Source: Sphingobacterium olei (lineage in GTDB: Bacteria > Bacteroidota > Bacteroidia > Sphingobacteriales > Sphingobacteriaceae). Taken from it: DNA of 64,000 nt. Each line of letters starts with the position of its first letter. Position 1 is the stretch's first letter. This document shows, piece by piece, positions 53,651-63,389 of this stretch. A model generated the notes under the pieces. It was not told where the DNA came from and ran no database searches. It worked only from the letters and a program-made list of their open reading frames with translations. The position numbers were made by a program, and so were the translations under genes. Location: the NCBI RefSeq assembly GCF_005048855.1, contig NZ_SUME01000002.1, forward strand, positions 310,001-374,000, given 5' to 3'.

Positions 53651-54175
53651 TTACTCCCTATATAAATCTACCAGTCCTTCCGGCAACTCTACTTCGATGG
53701 TTCCCTCTTCTCCGTCTATTCCAAGGATCAGATCATCGGAAAGCGGAAACATCAATTCTTTGCCATCCATATTGACCGTAGCGATAAACTGCTGCGGCAT
53801 TTCCTGTACAGCGGTAATCTCGCCCAATTCACCGTGATGTTCATCTATGACTAAATAGCCTATCAGATCGGTGTACCGAAAATCATCTGGATCACGCACA
53901 GGCATCTTATCATTTGGCAGATAGATTTTTTTACGCAATAGCGGTTGGGCCTTGTCGATATGATCGATATCTTCAAACGTAGCGTAAGCTGTACTATTTT
54001 TTTGTAATTTCAATTCATCCACGAAGTACGGGATAAGTTTCTTGTTCTCCTCGACAAAGAGCACATCAAATTCCAAATCCATATAGTCTTCAAACTCAAA
54101 AAAGACCTGAACTTCACCCTTTAGACCTCTGGTCTTAGAGATATAACCGATATAAAAACTTTGATCTAGTGTCAT
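53651..54175 (-). CDS. rimM: Ribosome maturation factor RimM
   Basis: The 174-residue protein has the N-terminal beta-barrel (YIGYISKTRGLKGEVQVFFEFED) and the C-terminal PRC-barrel (YTDLIGYLVIDEHHGELGEITAV ... LFPLSDDLILGID). It binds S19 and helps assemble the 30S head. It follows rpsP on the same strand by 60 bp. A terminator-like hairpin lies between them, so rimM may be read at a lower level than rpsP. Confidence 0.97.
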   Translation of the reverse strand: MTLDQSFYIGYISKTRGLKGEVQVFFEFEDYMDLEFDVLFVEENKKLIPYFVDELKLQKNSTAYATFEDIDHIDKAQPLLRKKIYLPNDKMPVRDPDDFRYTDLIGYLVIDEHHGELGEITAVQEMPQQFIATVNMDGKELMFPLSDDLILGIDGEEGTIEVELPEGLVDLYRE

Positions 54176-54183
54176 GTTGTCAT

Positions 54184-54215
54184 ATAAAAAAAGCCGGTTC
54201 CTAAGATCCGGCTTT
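54184..54215 (-). terminator. Terminator/attenuator between rpsP and rimM
   Basis: On the minus strand, AAAGCCGG and CCGGCTTT pair around a 9-nt loop and are followed by a T run. It lies after the rpsP stop and 9 bp before the rimM start, so some transcripts must pass it. Confidence 0.8.
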
Positions 54216-54235
54216 CCTGAATACTTTGTGAAAGA

Positions 54236-54778
54236 TTAACCTTCGGTTTCTTCTGTGTTCTCTGCGCTTTCAGTCACTTCTGAAGCCACTTCTTCTTCAG
54301 CAGGAGCTTCTTCCGCTACGGGAGCATTTTTCGCTGCGATAGCAGCTGCTTTTTCTTCTTTTTTCTTAGCTTCAACAGCTAGAGCAGCTTTTTTAACCTC
54401 CTCTTTAGTTTGCGCTAAGCCTGATTTTTTACCTGCGATTTTAGCTTCGTTAGCTTCTGTCCAAGCAGTGAATTTTGCTTCAGCAGCAGCTTCGTCGAAA
54501 GCACCTTTTTTCACACCGCCCTGTAAGTGTTTTTTGTAAAGAACGCCTTTATCCGAAAGGATAGTACGAGCTGTGTCAGTAGGTTGTGCTCCTTTATTCA
54601 ACCAATCCAACGCTTTTTCAAAATCCAAAACGATAGTCGCTGGATTTGTGTTTGGATTGTAAGATCCTAAACGCTCAATGAATTTACCATCACGTGGAGC
54701 ACGTGAATCTGCTACTACTACGTGATAAAAAGGACGTCCTTTTTTACCATGTCTTTGCAATCTGATTTTAGTTGCCAT
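54236..54778 (-). CDS. rpsP: 30S ribosomal protein S16 with acidic Ala/Glu-rich tail
   Basis: Residues 1-85 are standard S16 ([42 protein letters not shown]). Residues about 90-180 form an alanine-, lysine- and glutamate-rich tail ending in a glutamate-rich stretch, giving 180 residues against 80-90 in most bacteria. Such tails are common in Bacteroidota. S16 is needed for 30S assembly. A minus-strand TATCTTTG at 54835-54842 is a good -7 element 57 bp upstream. Confidence 0.97.
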   Translation of the reverse strand: MATKIRLQRHGKKGRPFYHVVVADSRAPRDGKFIERLGSYNPNTNPATIVLDFEKALDWLNKGAQPTDTARTILSDKGVLYKKHLQGGVKKGAFDEAAAEAKFTAWTEANEAKIAGKKSGLAQTKEEVKKAALAVEAKKKEEKAAAIAAKNAPVAEEAPAEEEVASEVTESAENTEETEG

Positions 54779-54947
54779 GTTTAATTTAATTTATGTATTC
54801 AACATATCCCCCGTACAATATATAAGAGGGGACGCAAAGATAGTAATTATTTTTTAGATTGATAACTCGATATAAAGATAATTGATTTGGGCAAATAAAA
54901 AGACCCAAATATTCTGTAACTTCAACATTCCAAATTGACAGTTTCTA

Positions 54948-57900
54948 ATGGCTAAAATAGCTCCTCTAAAAATATTAAAGGCTTCTGCAGGCTCGGGTAA
55001 AACGTTCAGTCTTACGGTACATTACCTGACCTTGTTGCTTTCCAAAGAAAACAGCTATCGTGAAATATTAGCCGTCACTTTTACGAATAAGGCTACTGCT
55101 GAAATGAAAGAGCGCATCTTGGATGTGCTTCAAGCGTTGGCTATCGGATATGACAGCAAAAAAATCAACGATTACCGCAAACTATTGTTAGCGAAATTCC
55201 CAACATGGGATCAGGAAACTTTACAGGAAAAAACATATCAGGTCTACAGAAAAATATTACACGACTACAGTCATTTCACCATTAGTACTATTGATGGCTT
55301 CTCCCAAAAGGTAATCCGCAGTTTCACCTATGAACTCAATCTAGATGCGGGTTACAAAATCGAAATGAATACAAACAAGGTAAAACAAGACCTGACCGTC
55401 ATGCTCAACCAATTATTGGATGAGCGACCAGACTTGTTGGAGTGGATTATCGCCTATGCCGAAAAGAAAATCACCAACAATGAGAATTGGAATTACCGCC
55501 AACAACTCATGAAACTTGCCAGTTTGATTTTCTCGGAGAATTTTCAGGAATTCGATGGTTATTTGAATATTGCTGATGCCAAAGAAGTTTTTAATTTACT
55601 AAACAAAGAAGTAGATGCAACAACGAAGACCTTCCTCGAAGCACTCAGTCAAGCAATAACAACTTTTAATACGTTATTTAAAAATTTCGGTCTCGGAGCG
55701 GATGACCTGAAAGGAAAATCCCGAAATAAACTCTTCTCTGCAAGTAAGACGGATTCCAATATTTCGAAATTATCCCCTACAGACTTGCAAAAAATATTTG
55801 ATAAATTCTTGGGACTGATAGATAATGAAGATGCCTTCACCGACCAAAACAAGGATGTGAGGTATGATATCATCCAACAGCTTACGCCTGTACTAAATAG
55901 TATCGCAGATCTGTATCGCTATTTCCCCAATTACCTCGCTTATCAAGCCGTACAAAATAACCTGTACTATTTAAGACTGCTCAAAGAAATGAGTGACCTA
56001 TTGGGACGATGGAGAAAGGAAAACGGTGCACAATTAATTTCCGACTCACAAATATTATTGAGTAAGCTGGGACTAGACGAGCATAACGATCCGACTTTCA
56101 TCTGGGAAAAAATAGGAAATCGATACAATTATTTCCTATTTGACGAATTTCAGGACACTTCACGTATTCAATGGAAAAATTATAGCCCGCTCTTAATCAA
56201 TGCACTCGGAAATGCAACTGGAGAATTAAGCGAACACCTCATTGTAGGCGATGTAAAACAAAGCATTTACCGGTGGAGAAATGGTGATTGGCGGATCCTA
56301 CTCCATCAAGCCGAACAGCAGGTAGCGGATACGTTCCACCTCATGCCCGATAAAAGAACCAGCTTTATTGAAAATGGGGCTTTAGAAACGAATTTTAGAA
56401 GTCTGCCCAATATCATCCGGCTAAACAACTACCTTTTCAAAACGATTCCATATAAACTACAAGCTATACTGAACGAAAAGGTACTCGATAAACTGACTGC
56501 AGAAGGCAAAGAATGGTGGCGGGAGTCAGGCAATGACAATATGCTTATCAATGCCTATGAAAACAGTCAACAGCTCATTCCTGAAAGTAAACTAACCGAC
56601 ACCTTAAAACCGGGCTCTATAGACATTCTTTATTTTCCAGTCACTTCTGGTGCTTGGAGAAGAAACCAAGTGGAAGAAACTTCCATTGAAACATTGTGTA
56701 AGCAAGTAGGTGAATGGATCGGAAGTAAGCGATATAAAGCCAATCAAATCGGCATATTGGTACGTAGTAATGCACAGGCTAGGGTAGTGATTCAGCATTT
56801 GATGGATTTCAAGAACACACATGCGATAGATTTTGAAGTCATCTCTGGAGATGCACTTGCACTGATCTCCAATGATGCTATATTATTGTTGATTGAAACG
56901 CTCAAAGCCTTGGTATACAACTCGGACAAGCATATTATACATCGTGCAAAAATAGCCTACTTGTATCACGTCATGCAACACAACATGAGTTTTGACGATG
57001 CTATCTGGCTCGATTTTAAATCCAATGAGATCAGGGATCTGAACACGGTTTTACCCGATCAACTGATAAACAACTGGGAAAACTGGCAAAAGCTACCCCT
57101 GGTTCACTTAGTCGAAAAACTCATTGAAATCTATCATTTAACAGAAAGTGGAAACATCCACCTACCTTATATCTTAGCATTTAAAGATATTGTTACCTCT
57201 TTTTCCACCAATGGTGAGCGTGGTATTATCCAATTTTTAGACTTTTGGGAAGAAGATGGTAACCGTGCCGTTCTTCCTTCTAATGGAAAAGTAAATGCGA
57301 TTGAGGTTACCACAATACATAAATCTAAAGGACTAGCTTACGATGTGGTCATGCTCCCTTTTTGTTCATGGGATCTGGATGGAATGACAAATGGTGACTT
57401 CTGGATACAGACCCACGAAACGCCTTTTGCGCAATTAGGGAAGTTACCCATTAAATACAATGGACAAGTAGGGGGGTCCATCTTCTACAAACAGTACTTT
57501 GAAGAAATGCTCTTCAACTATATGGATGCATTGAACACGTTATATGTAGCAACTACGCGAGCTATTGAGCATCTCTATATCTCCGCTCCCTTATTCAAAG
57601 AGACGGTAGACAAGAAAACAGGAGAAATTATGGGGTTCGAAATCAAAAATGAATATATCAGCGATTTAGTATATCAAGTGTTAGATCATATCGAAGCACC
57701 TTTCCGAGTGGAAAATGGAGAAATCCATGTTCAACACCCTATCCCCCAGGAAGAGGAGGGAGCTATTTCTTCTGATTTCATTGCGTTAGATCGTTATCCT
57801 GTTTCAAAGGAGCTGGAAAAAGCCTTGGAAAAATCATCGAAGCGCACCATTAACAATATCCTAATGCTTGAAAAAGCTTCTCAATATGGTATCTTGGCGC

Positions 57901-58301
57901 ATGAGATTATGTCCGAAGTATCAACCGAAAATGATGTAGATGCACTGGTCGATAAGTATATTGAAGAAGGAGTCTTATCCAAGGAAGAGCGTCCATATCT
58001 TTTGAACGAGATACAACAGATATGGCATCACCCCGAAATCAACAAATGGTTAGTGGGCAATTATAAAATATGGAATGAAGCGAGTATCATCACGGCAGAT
58101 GGAGAGACGATACGTCCAGACAAGGTATTTACGAGTATCGAAGAAACGATTGTACTCGATTTTAAATTTACACAAGGCGATTATATCGGACATAAATCCC
58201 AAGTCGACAAATACACCAAAACATTACATGACCTTGGTTATAAAAATGTAAAAGGATATTTGTATTATGCCAAGTCCAATCAATTAGTTGAAGTAATCTA
58301 A
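54948..58301 (+). CDS. UvrD-family helicase-nuclease, AddA/RecB-like
   Basis: The 1117-residue protein has Walker A in LKASAGSGKTFSL (about 10-22), motif Ia AVTFTNKATAEMKERI, motif II-like YFLFDEFQDTSR, and late helicase motifs TIHKSKGLAYDVVMLP and LNTLYVATTRA. A RecB-type nuclease follows near the C-terminus (ILAHEIMSEV, RPDKVF, VLDFKF). Together with the next gene it forms an AddAB/RecBCD-like complex for double-strand-break repair and DNA-end processing. The two genes are 2 bp apart, so they are tightly coupled. Confidence 0.92.
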   Translation: MAKIAPLKILKASAGSGKTFSLTVHYLTLLLSKENSYREILAVTFTNKATAEMKERILDVLQALAIGYDSKKINDYRKLLLAKFPTWDQETLQEKTYQVYRKILHDYSHFTISTIDGFSQKVIRSFTYELNLDAGYKIEMNTNKVKQDLTVMLNQLLDERPDLLEWIIAYAEKKITNNENWNYRQQLMKLASLIFSENFQEFDGYLNIADAKEVFNLLNKEVDATTKTFLEALSQAITTFNTLFKNFGLGADDLKGKSRNKLFSASKTDSNISKLSPTDLQKIFDKFLGLIDNEDAFTDQNKDVRYDIIQQLTPVLNSIADLYRYFPNYLAYQAVQNNLYYLRLLKEMSDLLGRWRKENGAQLISDSQILLSKLGLDEHNDPTFIWEKIGNRYNYFLFDEFQDTSRIQWKNYSPLLINALGNATGELSEHLIVGDVKQSIYRWRNGDWRILLHQAEQQVADTFHLMPDKRTSFIENGALETNFRSLPNIIRLNNYLFKTIPYKLQAILNEKVLDKLTAEGKEWWRESGNDNMLINAYENSQQLIPESKLTDTLKPGSIDILYFPVTSGAWRRNQVEETSIETLCKQVGEWIGSKRYKANQIGILVRSNAQARVVIQHLMDFKNTHAIDFEVISGDALALISNDAILLLIETLKALVYNSDKHIIHRAKIAYLYHVMQHNMSFDDAIWLDFKSNEIRDLNTVLPDQLINNWENWQKLPLVHLVEKLIEIYHLTESGNIHLPYILAFKDIVTSFSTNGERGIIQFLDFWEEDGNRAVLPSNGKVNAIEVTTIHKSKGLAYDVVMLPFCSWDLDGMTNGDFWIQTHETPFAQLGKLPIKYNGQVGGSIFYKQYFEEMLFNYMDALNTLYVATTRAIEHLYISAPLFKETVDKKTGEIMGFEIKNEYISDLVYQVLDHIEAPFRVENGEIHVQHPIPQEEEGAISSDFIALDRYPVSKELEKALEKSSKRTINNILMLEKASQYGILAHEIMSEVSTENDVDALVDKYIEEGVLSKEERPYLLNEIQQIWHHPEINKWLVGNYKIWNEASIITADGETIRPDKVFTSIEETIVLDFKFTQGDYIGHKSQVDKYTKTLHDLGYKNVKGYLYYAKSNQLVEVI

Positions 58302-58303
58302 TC

Positions 58304-61192
58304 ATGAACAAACCATTTTTACGACACGTAGCCGAAGATATCAAGAATCGTTTTGGAAATGATTTACCGGAGATTGCCATCGTCTTCAATAATAAAAGAC
58401 CAATCACCTATCTCAAAAAGCATCTTGCGGATGTCTACGGACAAGCCATTTGGTCTCCACAGTTCTTTACCATACAAGAATTTTTCAGCCTTTCGACTTC
58501 GGCGACTGAAGCATCTTCATTGAGTCAATTCTTTTATTTGTACCAGCTGCACAACGAGCTGTTGCAACATGAAGGGCATGAATTGGAAACATTGGAAGAG
58601 TTTTATCCCATAGCGGAAATCATTCTCAGTGATTTTAGCCAACTGGATTATGATTTGGTTAATATCGATCATATTTATATGGAGCTGTATGATACGACCA
58701 AAATCGATCTGGAGTTCCAGCATTTCACGGTCGAGCAGCAGCATTTTATCCGTCAGTTTTGGCAGTCCTTTTCCATTGCTGGACATACCGGCATTCAACA
58801 ACGCTTTTTAAAATTATGGAAAAGGTTACCTATCCTATATAAAGCCTTCAAAGAAAAACTACGACACGAAAAGCAATCCAATTATCCGACCATCTATCGC
58901 GATCTTGCAGAAGGAAGAGCCGAAAATCAACACGTTATCCAAGATTTTAAACAGGTTTTATTTGTGGGCTTTAATGCACTAAATAATGCGGAAGCCTTTT
59001 TGTTCAAGCAGTGGCAGGAAGAAGGAAAAGCTTTATTTTATTTTGATGCAGATGTTTATTATCTGGAAGACAAACAGCAGGAAGCAGGGCTATTTATCCG
59101 CAGGAATATCTATCAGACCGGTCTAATTAATGCGTTAGGAGAGAGTCCTAATATTCTTGGCAGGAGAACTGCCGACGTACACTTATATGCTTCCACCGGG
59201 AAAGTAAGCCAAACCAAACTCTTACACGAGATTTTGGAACAAACGGAAAGCTCCGATAAAACCTCGGCTATACTGTTGGCCGACGAAAGCCTACTGGTTC
59301 CTCTATTGCAAAGTTTGCCCGATGCCACACCCAATATTACCACAGGCTACCCATTGGTACAATCTCCCCTATTCGGCATATTGGATCTTTGGATGGATGT
59401 ACACCAAGACATTTCCTACCTCAAAAAAGACAAAATCTCTTTTCAGGCTGTCGAAACCTTTATCAATCATCCCCTTACCAAGGTGTCTAAGAAGGAAAAG
59501 CTACAGCTGCAACAATACATTGCCGATAAACAGCTTTATGAAGTGGGAGTAGATGATTTGATCATCAAGTCATCTGTACTCCCTAATTTCTTTAAACCGA
59601 TTATAAAAAGTGATGAAGTAATACCCACCTTGATTGATTTGGTAGATCGTCTACTTAGCTCCATTGCAGAACAGGATCGCATACGTCAAATTGAAAGTAA
59701 CCTTTTGGTGGAAACAAAAAAAACCTTATATCAACTCAAATTGGGATTTGATAAAATTGAACCACTCAGCATTTCCTTTCAAATCGGATTAATTAAGAAA
59801 GCAATAGCACCAGTTAACTCGGCAATAGAAGGTAATCCGCTTAAAGGATTACAAATTATGGGATTATTGGAAAGCCGCTGTCTGAATTTTGACAATGTCT
59901 ATATTCTTGGCGCAAATGAAGGAATATTACCCAAAACTTCTAATTCGCCTACTTTTCTTCCTAATGCTCTGAGGAGAGCTTATGGTTTACCTATTTTAGA
60001 AAACCAGGATGCGTTATCAGCCTACTTGTTTTACCGCCATTTTCAATACAGTGATCATATACATGTATTTTACAACAGTATAGTCGACGAAAATAGTACA
60101 GGAGAAGAAAGCCGGTTTATTAAACAATTGGAGTTTGAAAGCAAATTTAATTTTATAAAGAAAACACAACAGCAATCTATTTTCTTCCCGTCACCTCCAA
60201 CAGAGCTATTAGTAGAAAAAAGGGGAAAGGTATGGGATAAAATGTATCATACCTTTATTGAAAGAGGTCGCAGAATATCTGCAACAGCATTAACAACTTA
60301 TCTGCAGTCTCCGCTACAGTTTTTCTTAAAACATGTCGCCGAAATTAAAGAGCCCCCCTCCATTACCCAAGAATTTGAAATGAATAAACTTGGAACGGTT
60401 ATTCACGAGGTGATGGAAAAGATATTCTTGCCTTTTAAGGGTATAAACGAATTCACGCCTACTCAGAGGTTGAAAGAAAATTTAGCGGATGTGGATGCGT
60501 TAATTGTGCGCGAAATCGGAAATCAATATTTGTCAGAGTTCAAAAATTTGGACGATTTAAATAGTTTGCAACGAATCATGCACAAAATAGCGAGCGAATA
60601 CGTTAAAATGTATCTGCAACATGATATGGAAAACTATAAAGCTTTTAGAATTATTGAATTAGAAAACGACGAAGATTATATCTTAGATTTTCCGATACAT
60701 ATATCTGGAAAAACAGAAACGGTAAATCTGTACGGCATCATCGACCGTGTGGATGAGGTAATAACACACGATAATCTAATCAAAACCCGAATTGTTGACT
60801 ACAAAACCGGAGGAGACCGTATTATTTTCAAAGAAATAGACAAAGTATTCGCTGCTAATACGGAAAATAAAGCCCTTGTACAGACCCTGTTTTATTCCTA
60901 CGTTTTCGAACAAGTAACAGGTCGAAGGAATTTGGAGCCGCATCTATACGTTGCGCGGAAAATGCGGGAAGATGGAACACTATTTAGTGGCAAATTCGGA
61001 GTAATGGAAGGTGAGTATTTAATAGAACAAAAGAAAAATTTTGTGGATTTTCTAAAAGCAACTCTAGAAGAGATATTCAATGCTGAAATTCCCTTTCGAC
61101 ATAATCCCGACGCACATATTTACGAAAATGATCCTTATACCCTATTCTATCGTAACACACCCATGCAACAAACAGACGAAAACCTTTTATGA
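58304..61192 (+). CDS. AddB-like subunit with PD-(D/E)XK nuclease domain, lacking Fe-S cysteines
   Basis: The 962-residue protein starts 2 bp after the AddA-like gene. It has an inactive-helicase-type middle (FDNVYILGANEGILPKTS) and a C-terminal nuclease: SATALTTYLQSPLQFFLKHVAE, GTVIHEVMEKI, then VDYKTGGDR with the catalytic Asp/Lys pair. Typical AddB holds a 4Fe-4S cluster with one cysteine before PLxFY and three near the end. Here the first position is Ser (QSPLQFF) and the last 80 residues have no cysteine. I find only one Cys in the whole protein (SRCLNF). The cluster is therefore absent. Confidence 0.88.
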   Translation: MNKPFLRHVAEDIKNRFGNDLPEIAIVFNNKRPITYLKKHLADVYGQAIWSPQFFTIQEFFSLSTSATEASSLSQFFYLYQLHNELLQHEGHELETLEEFYPIAEIILSDFSQLDYDLVNIDHIYMELYDTTKIDLEFQHFTVEQQHFIRQFWQSFSIAGHTGIQQRFLKLWKRLPILYKAFKEKLRHEKQSNYPTIYRDLAEGRAENQHVIQDFKQVLFVGFNALNNAEAFLFKQWQEEGKALFYFDADVYYLEDKQQEAGLFIRRNIYQTGLINALGESPNILGRRTADVHLYASTGKVSQTKLLHEILEQTESSDKTSAILLADESLLVPLLQSLPDATPNITTGYPLVQSPLFGILDLWMDVHQDISYLKKDKISFQAVETFINHPLTKVSKKEKLQLQQYIADKQLYEVGVDDLIIKSSVLPNFFKPIIKSDEVIPTLIDLVDRLLSSIAEQDRIRQIESNLLVETKKTLYQLKLGFDKIEPLSISFQIGLIKKAIAPVNSAIEGNPLKGLQIMGLLESRCLNFDNVYILGANEGILPKTSNSPTFLPNALRRAYGLPILENQDALSAYLFYRHFQYSDHIHVFYNSIVDENSTGEESRFIKQLEFESKFNFIKKTQQQSIFFPSPPTELLVEKRGKVWDKMYHTFIERGRRISATALTTYLQSPLQFFLKHVAEIKEPPSITQEFEMNKLGTVIHEVMEKIFLPFKGINEFTPTQRLKENLADVDALIVREIGNQYLSEFKNLDDLNSLQRIMHKIASEYVKMYLQHDMENYKAFRIIELENDEDYILDFPIHISGKTETVNLYGIIDRVDEVITHDNLIKTRIVDYKTGGDRIIFKEIDKVFAANTENKALVQTLFYSYVFEQVTGRRNLEPHLYVARKMREDGTLFSGKFGVMEGEYLIEQKKNFVDFLKATLEEIFNAEIPFRHNPDAHIYENDPYTLFYRNTPMQQTDENLL

Positions 61193-61232
61193 CAGTTCTA
61201 ATACCAGCATTAAATGCATTTCTAGAAAAACG

Positions 61233-61260
61233 AAAAAGGGTAGCGAATGCCACCCTTTTC
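61233..61260. terminator. Terminator between the AddB-like gene and the cupin gene
   Basis: Arms AAAAGGGTAGC and GCCACCCTTTT pair with one A/C mismatch around a GAAT loop, followed by CTTCCC. The site lies between convergent genes and is flanked by A and T runs. Confidence 0.8.
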
Positions 61261-61288
61261 TTCCCTCAATTTAAATAGGTTTACCCTA

Positions 61289-62161
61289 TTATTCTTTTGT
61301 GCGCTTGGAAATAGCACGACTGGCTCTCTTTTTTGCCATCTCAATCTTATAATCAAGCCATTTATTTTTAAATATCTTACGCATAGTGTCATCGAAATAG
61401 CGTGTGACAAACAGATTACGTGCACCTTTCAATTTCTCGCTCACAGAATTAGCCAACGCTCTCACAGATATGGAATATCCCTCTGTTTCATACTGAATAT
61501 AATGCCACCATCCAGCCGGCATATAGAGCGTATCTCCCGGATAAATAACAGCCTCATAACCCTCCAAATATTGCAAGCCCGGATAATCTTGTTCGCTGCT
61601 CTTCTTTGGATTTGCAATACTGTGAAAATTGTATGGCAATTTATACATCAGATCCGATTGATCATTTGGAAATAGCCAGACTCGTTTTGCCCCTTGAAAT
61701 TGAGAAATAAATACATGCGACATATCAATATCAAAATGATTACGTGTCGCAGATCCTTCCCCTCCAAAAAACATATATGGAAGCCATTGTATCACCTTAC
61801 CTCCGGTTACGTCATTATATATAATATCCTTTTTGAGTTCAGGTCTGATTTTCATCAGATTGAACAAAAAAAGACGTAACTCGGTTGGTTCATTACTTAT
61901 CGTATCCAGGTATTGTCCAAAGCTCATTCGGCCTATCGGCGGACTCGCAGCATGGTTCTGAGATTCTTCCTCTCGTCCATACACATCTATCTCTTCATTG
62001 CCCGCTATTTCCTTGAAATAGTCATAACTCCACTTCGTCCAACAAGGACTATCTTTGCTAATGAAATCCTTGATGATAACCGGTTGGCCTTTATTAAGAT
62101 AATCTCTCACAAAGTCCTTTGGAGTCACTCCTGAGATACTATTAACTGGTTCTAATTTCAA
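61289..62161 (-). CDS. JmjC/cupin-type Fe(II)/2-oxoglutarate oxygenase
   Basis: The 290-residue protein is a Cupin_8/JmjC-fold enzyme. The iron ligands are His142 and Asp144 (NHFDID) and His220 (AGWWHYIQ), with Lys160 (GAKRVWLF) in the usual 2-oxoglutarate-contact strand. The YPGDTLYMPAGWWHY segment is diagnostic. Relatives hydroxylate proteins, ribosomal proteins or small molecules. The substrate is unknown. A minus-strand TATGTTTG at 62185-62192, 24 bp before the start, fits the -7 element. Confidence 0.92.
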   Translation of the reverse strand: MKLEPVNSISGVTPKDFVRDYLNKGQPVIIKDFISKDSPCWTKWSYDYFKEIAGNEEIDVYGREEESQNHAASPPIGRMSFGQYLDTISNEPTELRLFLFNLMKIRPELKKDIIYNDVTGGKVIQWLPYMFFGGEGSATRNHFDIDMSHVFISQFQGAKRVWLFPNDQSDLMYKLPYNFHSIANPKKSSEQDYPGLQYLEGYEAVIYPGDTLYMPAGWWHYIQYETEGYSISVRALANSVSEKLKGARNLFVTRYFDDTMRKIFKNKWLDYKIEMAKKRASRAISKRTKE

Positions 62162-62323
62162 AATATTCCCTTTAAGTACTTATACAAACATAAAAAAAAT
62201 ATTTCTGCATTCTATTGTCTTTAAAGAATTCTCTTTGAGATTTCCCATGTACATCCTCATTAGACAATATGTAGAAATATTTTAAAACTTTAAGTGACTC
62301 ATATCACTTACTCATCAGTATAA

Positions 62324-63370
62324 TTAATAAGACCATAGATCTTGTTCGTAGTCCATCAGTGTCTTTTTGATACGTTCGGATTCAAATAACCTATCGATAT
62401 CATCGCGAATATAATCTTTGATCCGCAAGTCATCCGTATTCGACTGCTTGACAATATAACTTGAGAATAATCTTTTAACAAATACGTCATCATAGCTCAA
62501 TCCTGTTGCGTCATTATGCCTATTCATCACCTCCTTATTGACAAATACGTGGCGTGCTTCTGGAAAATAAATCCAAAATGCAGGCGTAGGATCAACTGTC
62601 ATCGTTAATGAACCGTTATCGACAGGAAAAGGGACATCACTAGACGGAACTTCCGCTGTTTCCGCTGTCTCGTTTTGGGCCGGAACAGCAAAAGGATCAA
62701 ACGGATCATACCCAGATTCTACATCCGCTCCTCCATCACTATTTACCGGCAAACCTATATTTGAGTCCATACCCGGGATATTTGGTGTGATTAAAGGAGC
62801 GATGCCGATAATTCTTGGTTCAAAAACAGATCGCTGTTTATCAAAAATCCAATCCTCTTTAATACGAAACTTTACCACATTCTCACCACTAAACGCCCTG
62901 CTTTCGTAGTGAGAACTAATCACTTCATTATTTTCATTATACTCTTCCACCAGCACACTATCTCCTCCCAAGCGAGCCATCACTTGATCTGGAGGTAGTA
63001 CGTTCTTAAAACTATCTCCATTTGGGTCATTTTCAGTAGGTGTAGGATCGTAAGCTGTTAATTCGCCAGCTTGTATAGCCTTTACAATAACATCCATAAG
63101 CCTAGATTTTGGTGAAGCAAAAGCCTGATTCAACTTCTCTCTAAGATCAATTTCCCTCCACACCCGCTTACTAAAAGCTACATCCGTCTGTCTGATAGTA
63201 GCATAAGGAACGACCTTACGATTTTCGATATCGGTTTTCACAACGTATCCATCCACAGGTGGATCATCTGATACCTGAACCGGTTTTGTGCTATTCGACA
63301 AATTCTCCTGTTGAGCATATGTACTCAACGAAAATCCTAAGACAGCTACTGATAATAATATCTTCTTCAT
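62324..63370 (-). CDS. gldN: Gliding motility protein GldN (type IX secretion component)
   Basis: The 348-residue protein has a signal peptide (MKKILLSVAVLGFSLSTYAQ) and then RVWREIDLREKLNQAFA and RLMDVIVKAIQAGELTAYDPT, which mark GldN. The C-terminal region (VKFRIKEDWIFDKQRSVFEPRIIGIAP) is also typical. With GldK it forms the periplasmic ring of the type IX secretion system. A Pro/Asp-rich segment near 200-260 is longer than usual. It lies 19 bp after gldM, the end of the usual gldKLMN operon. Confidence 0.97.
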   Translation of the reverse strand: MKKILLSVAVLGFSLSTYAQQENLSNSTKPVQVSDDPPVDGYVVKTDIENRKVVPYATIRQTDVAFSKRVWREIDLREKLNQAFASPKSRLMDVIVKAIQAGELTAYDPTPTENDPNGDSFKNVLPPDQVMARLGGDSVLVEEYNENNEVISSHYESRAFSGENVVKFRIKEDWIFDKQRSVFEPRIIGIAPLITPNIPGMDSNIGLPVNSDGGADVESGYDPFDPFAVPAQNETAETAEVPSSDVPFPVDNGSLTMTVDPTPAFWIYFPEARHVFVNKEVMNRHNDATGLSYDDVFVKRLFSSYIVKQSNTDDLRIKDYIRDDIDRLFESERIKKTLMDYEQDLWSY

Positions 63371-63389
63371 AATAGCTATTTTGTTCGTA

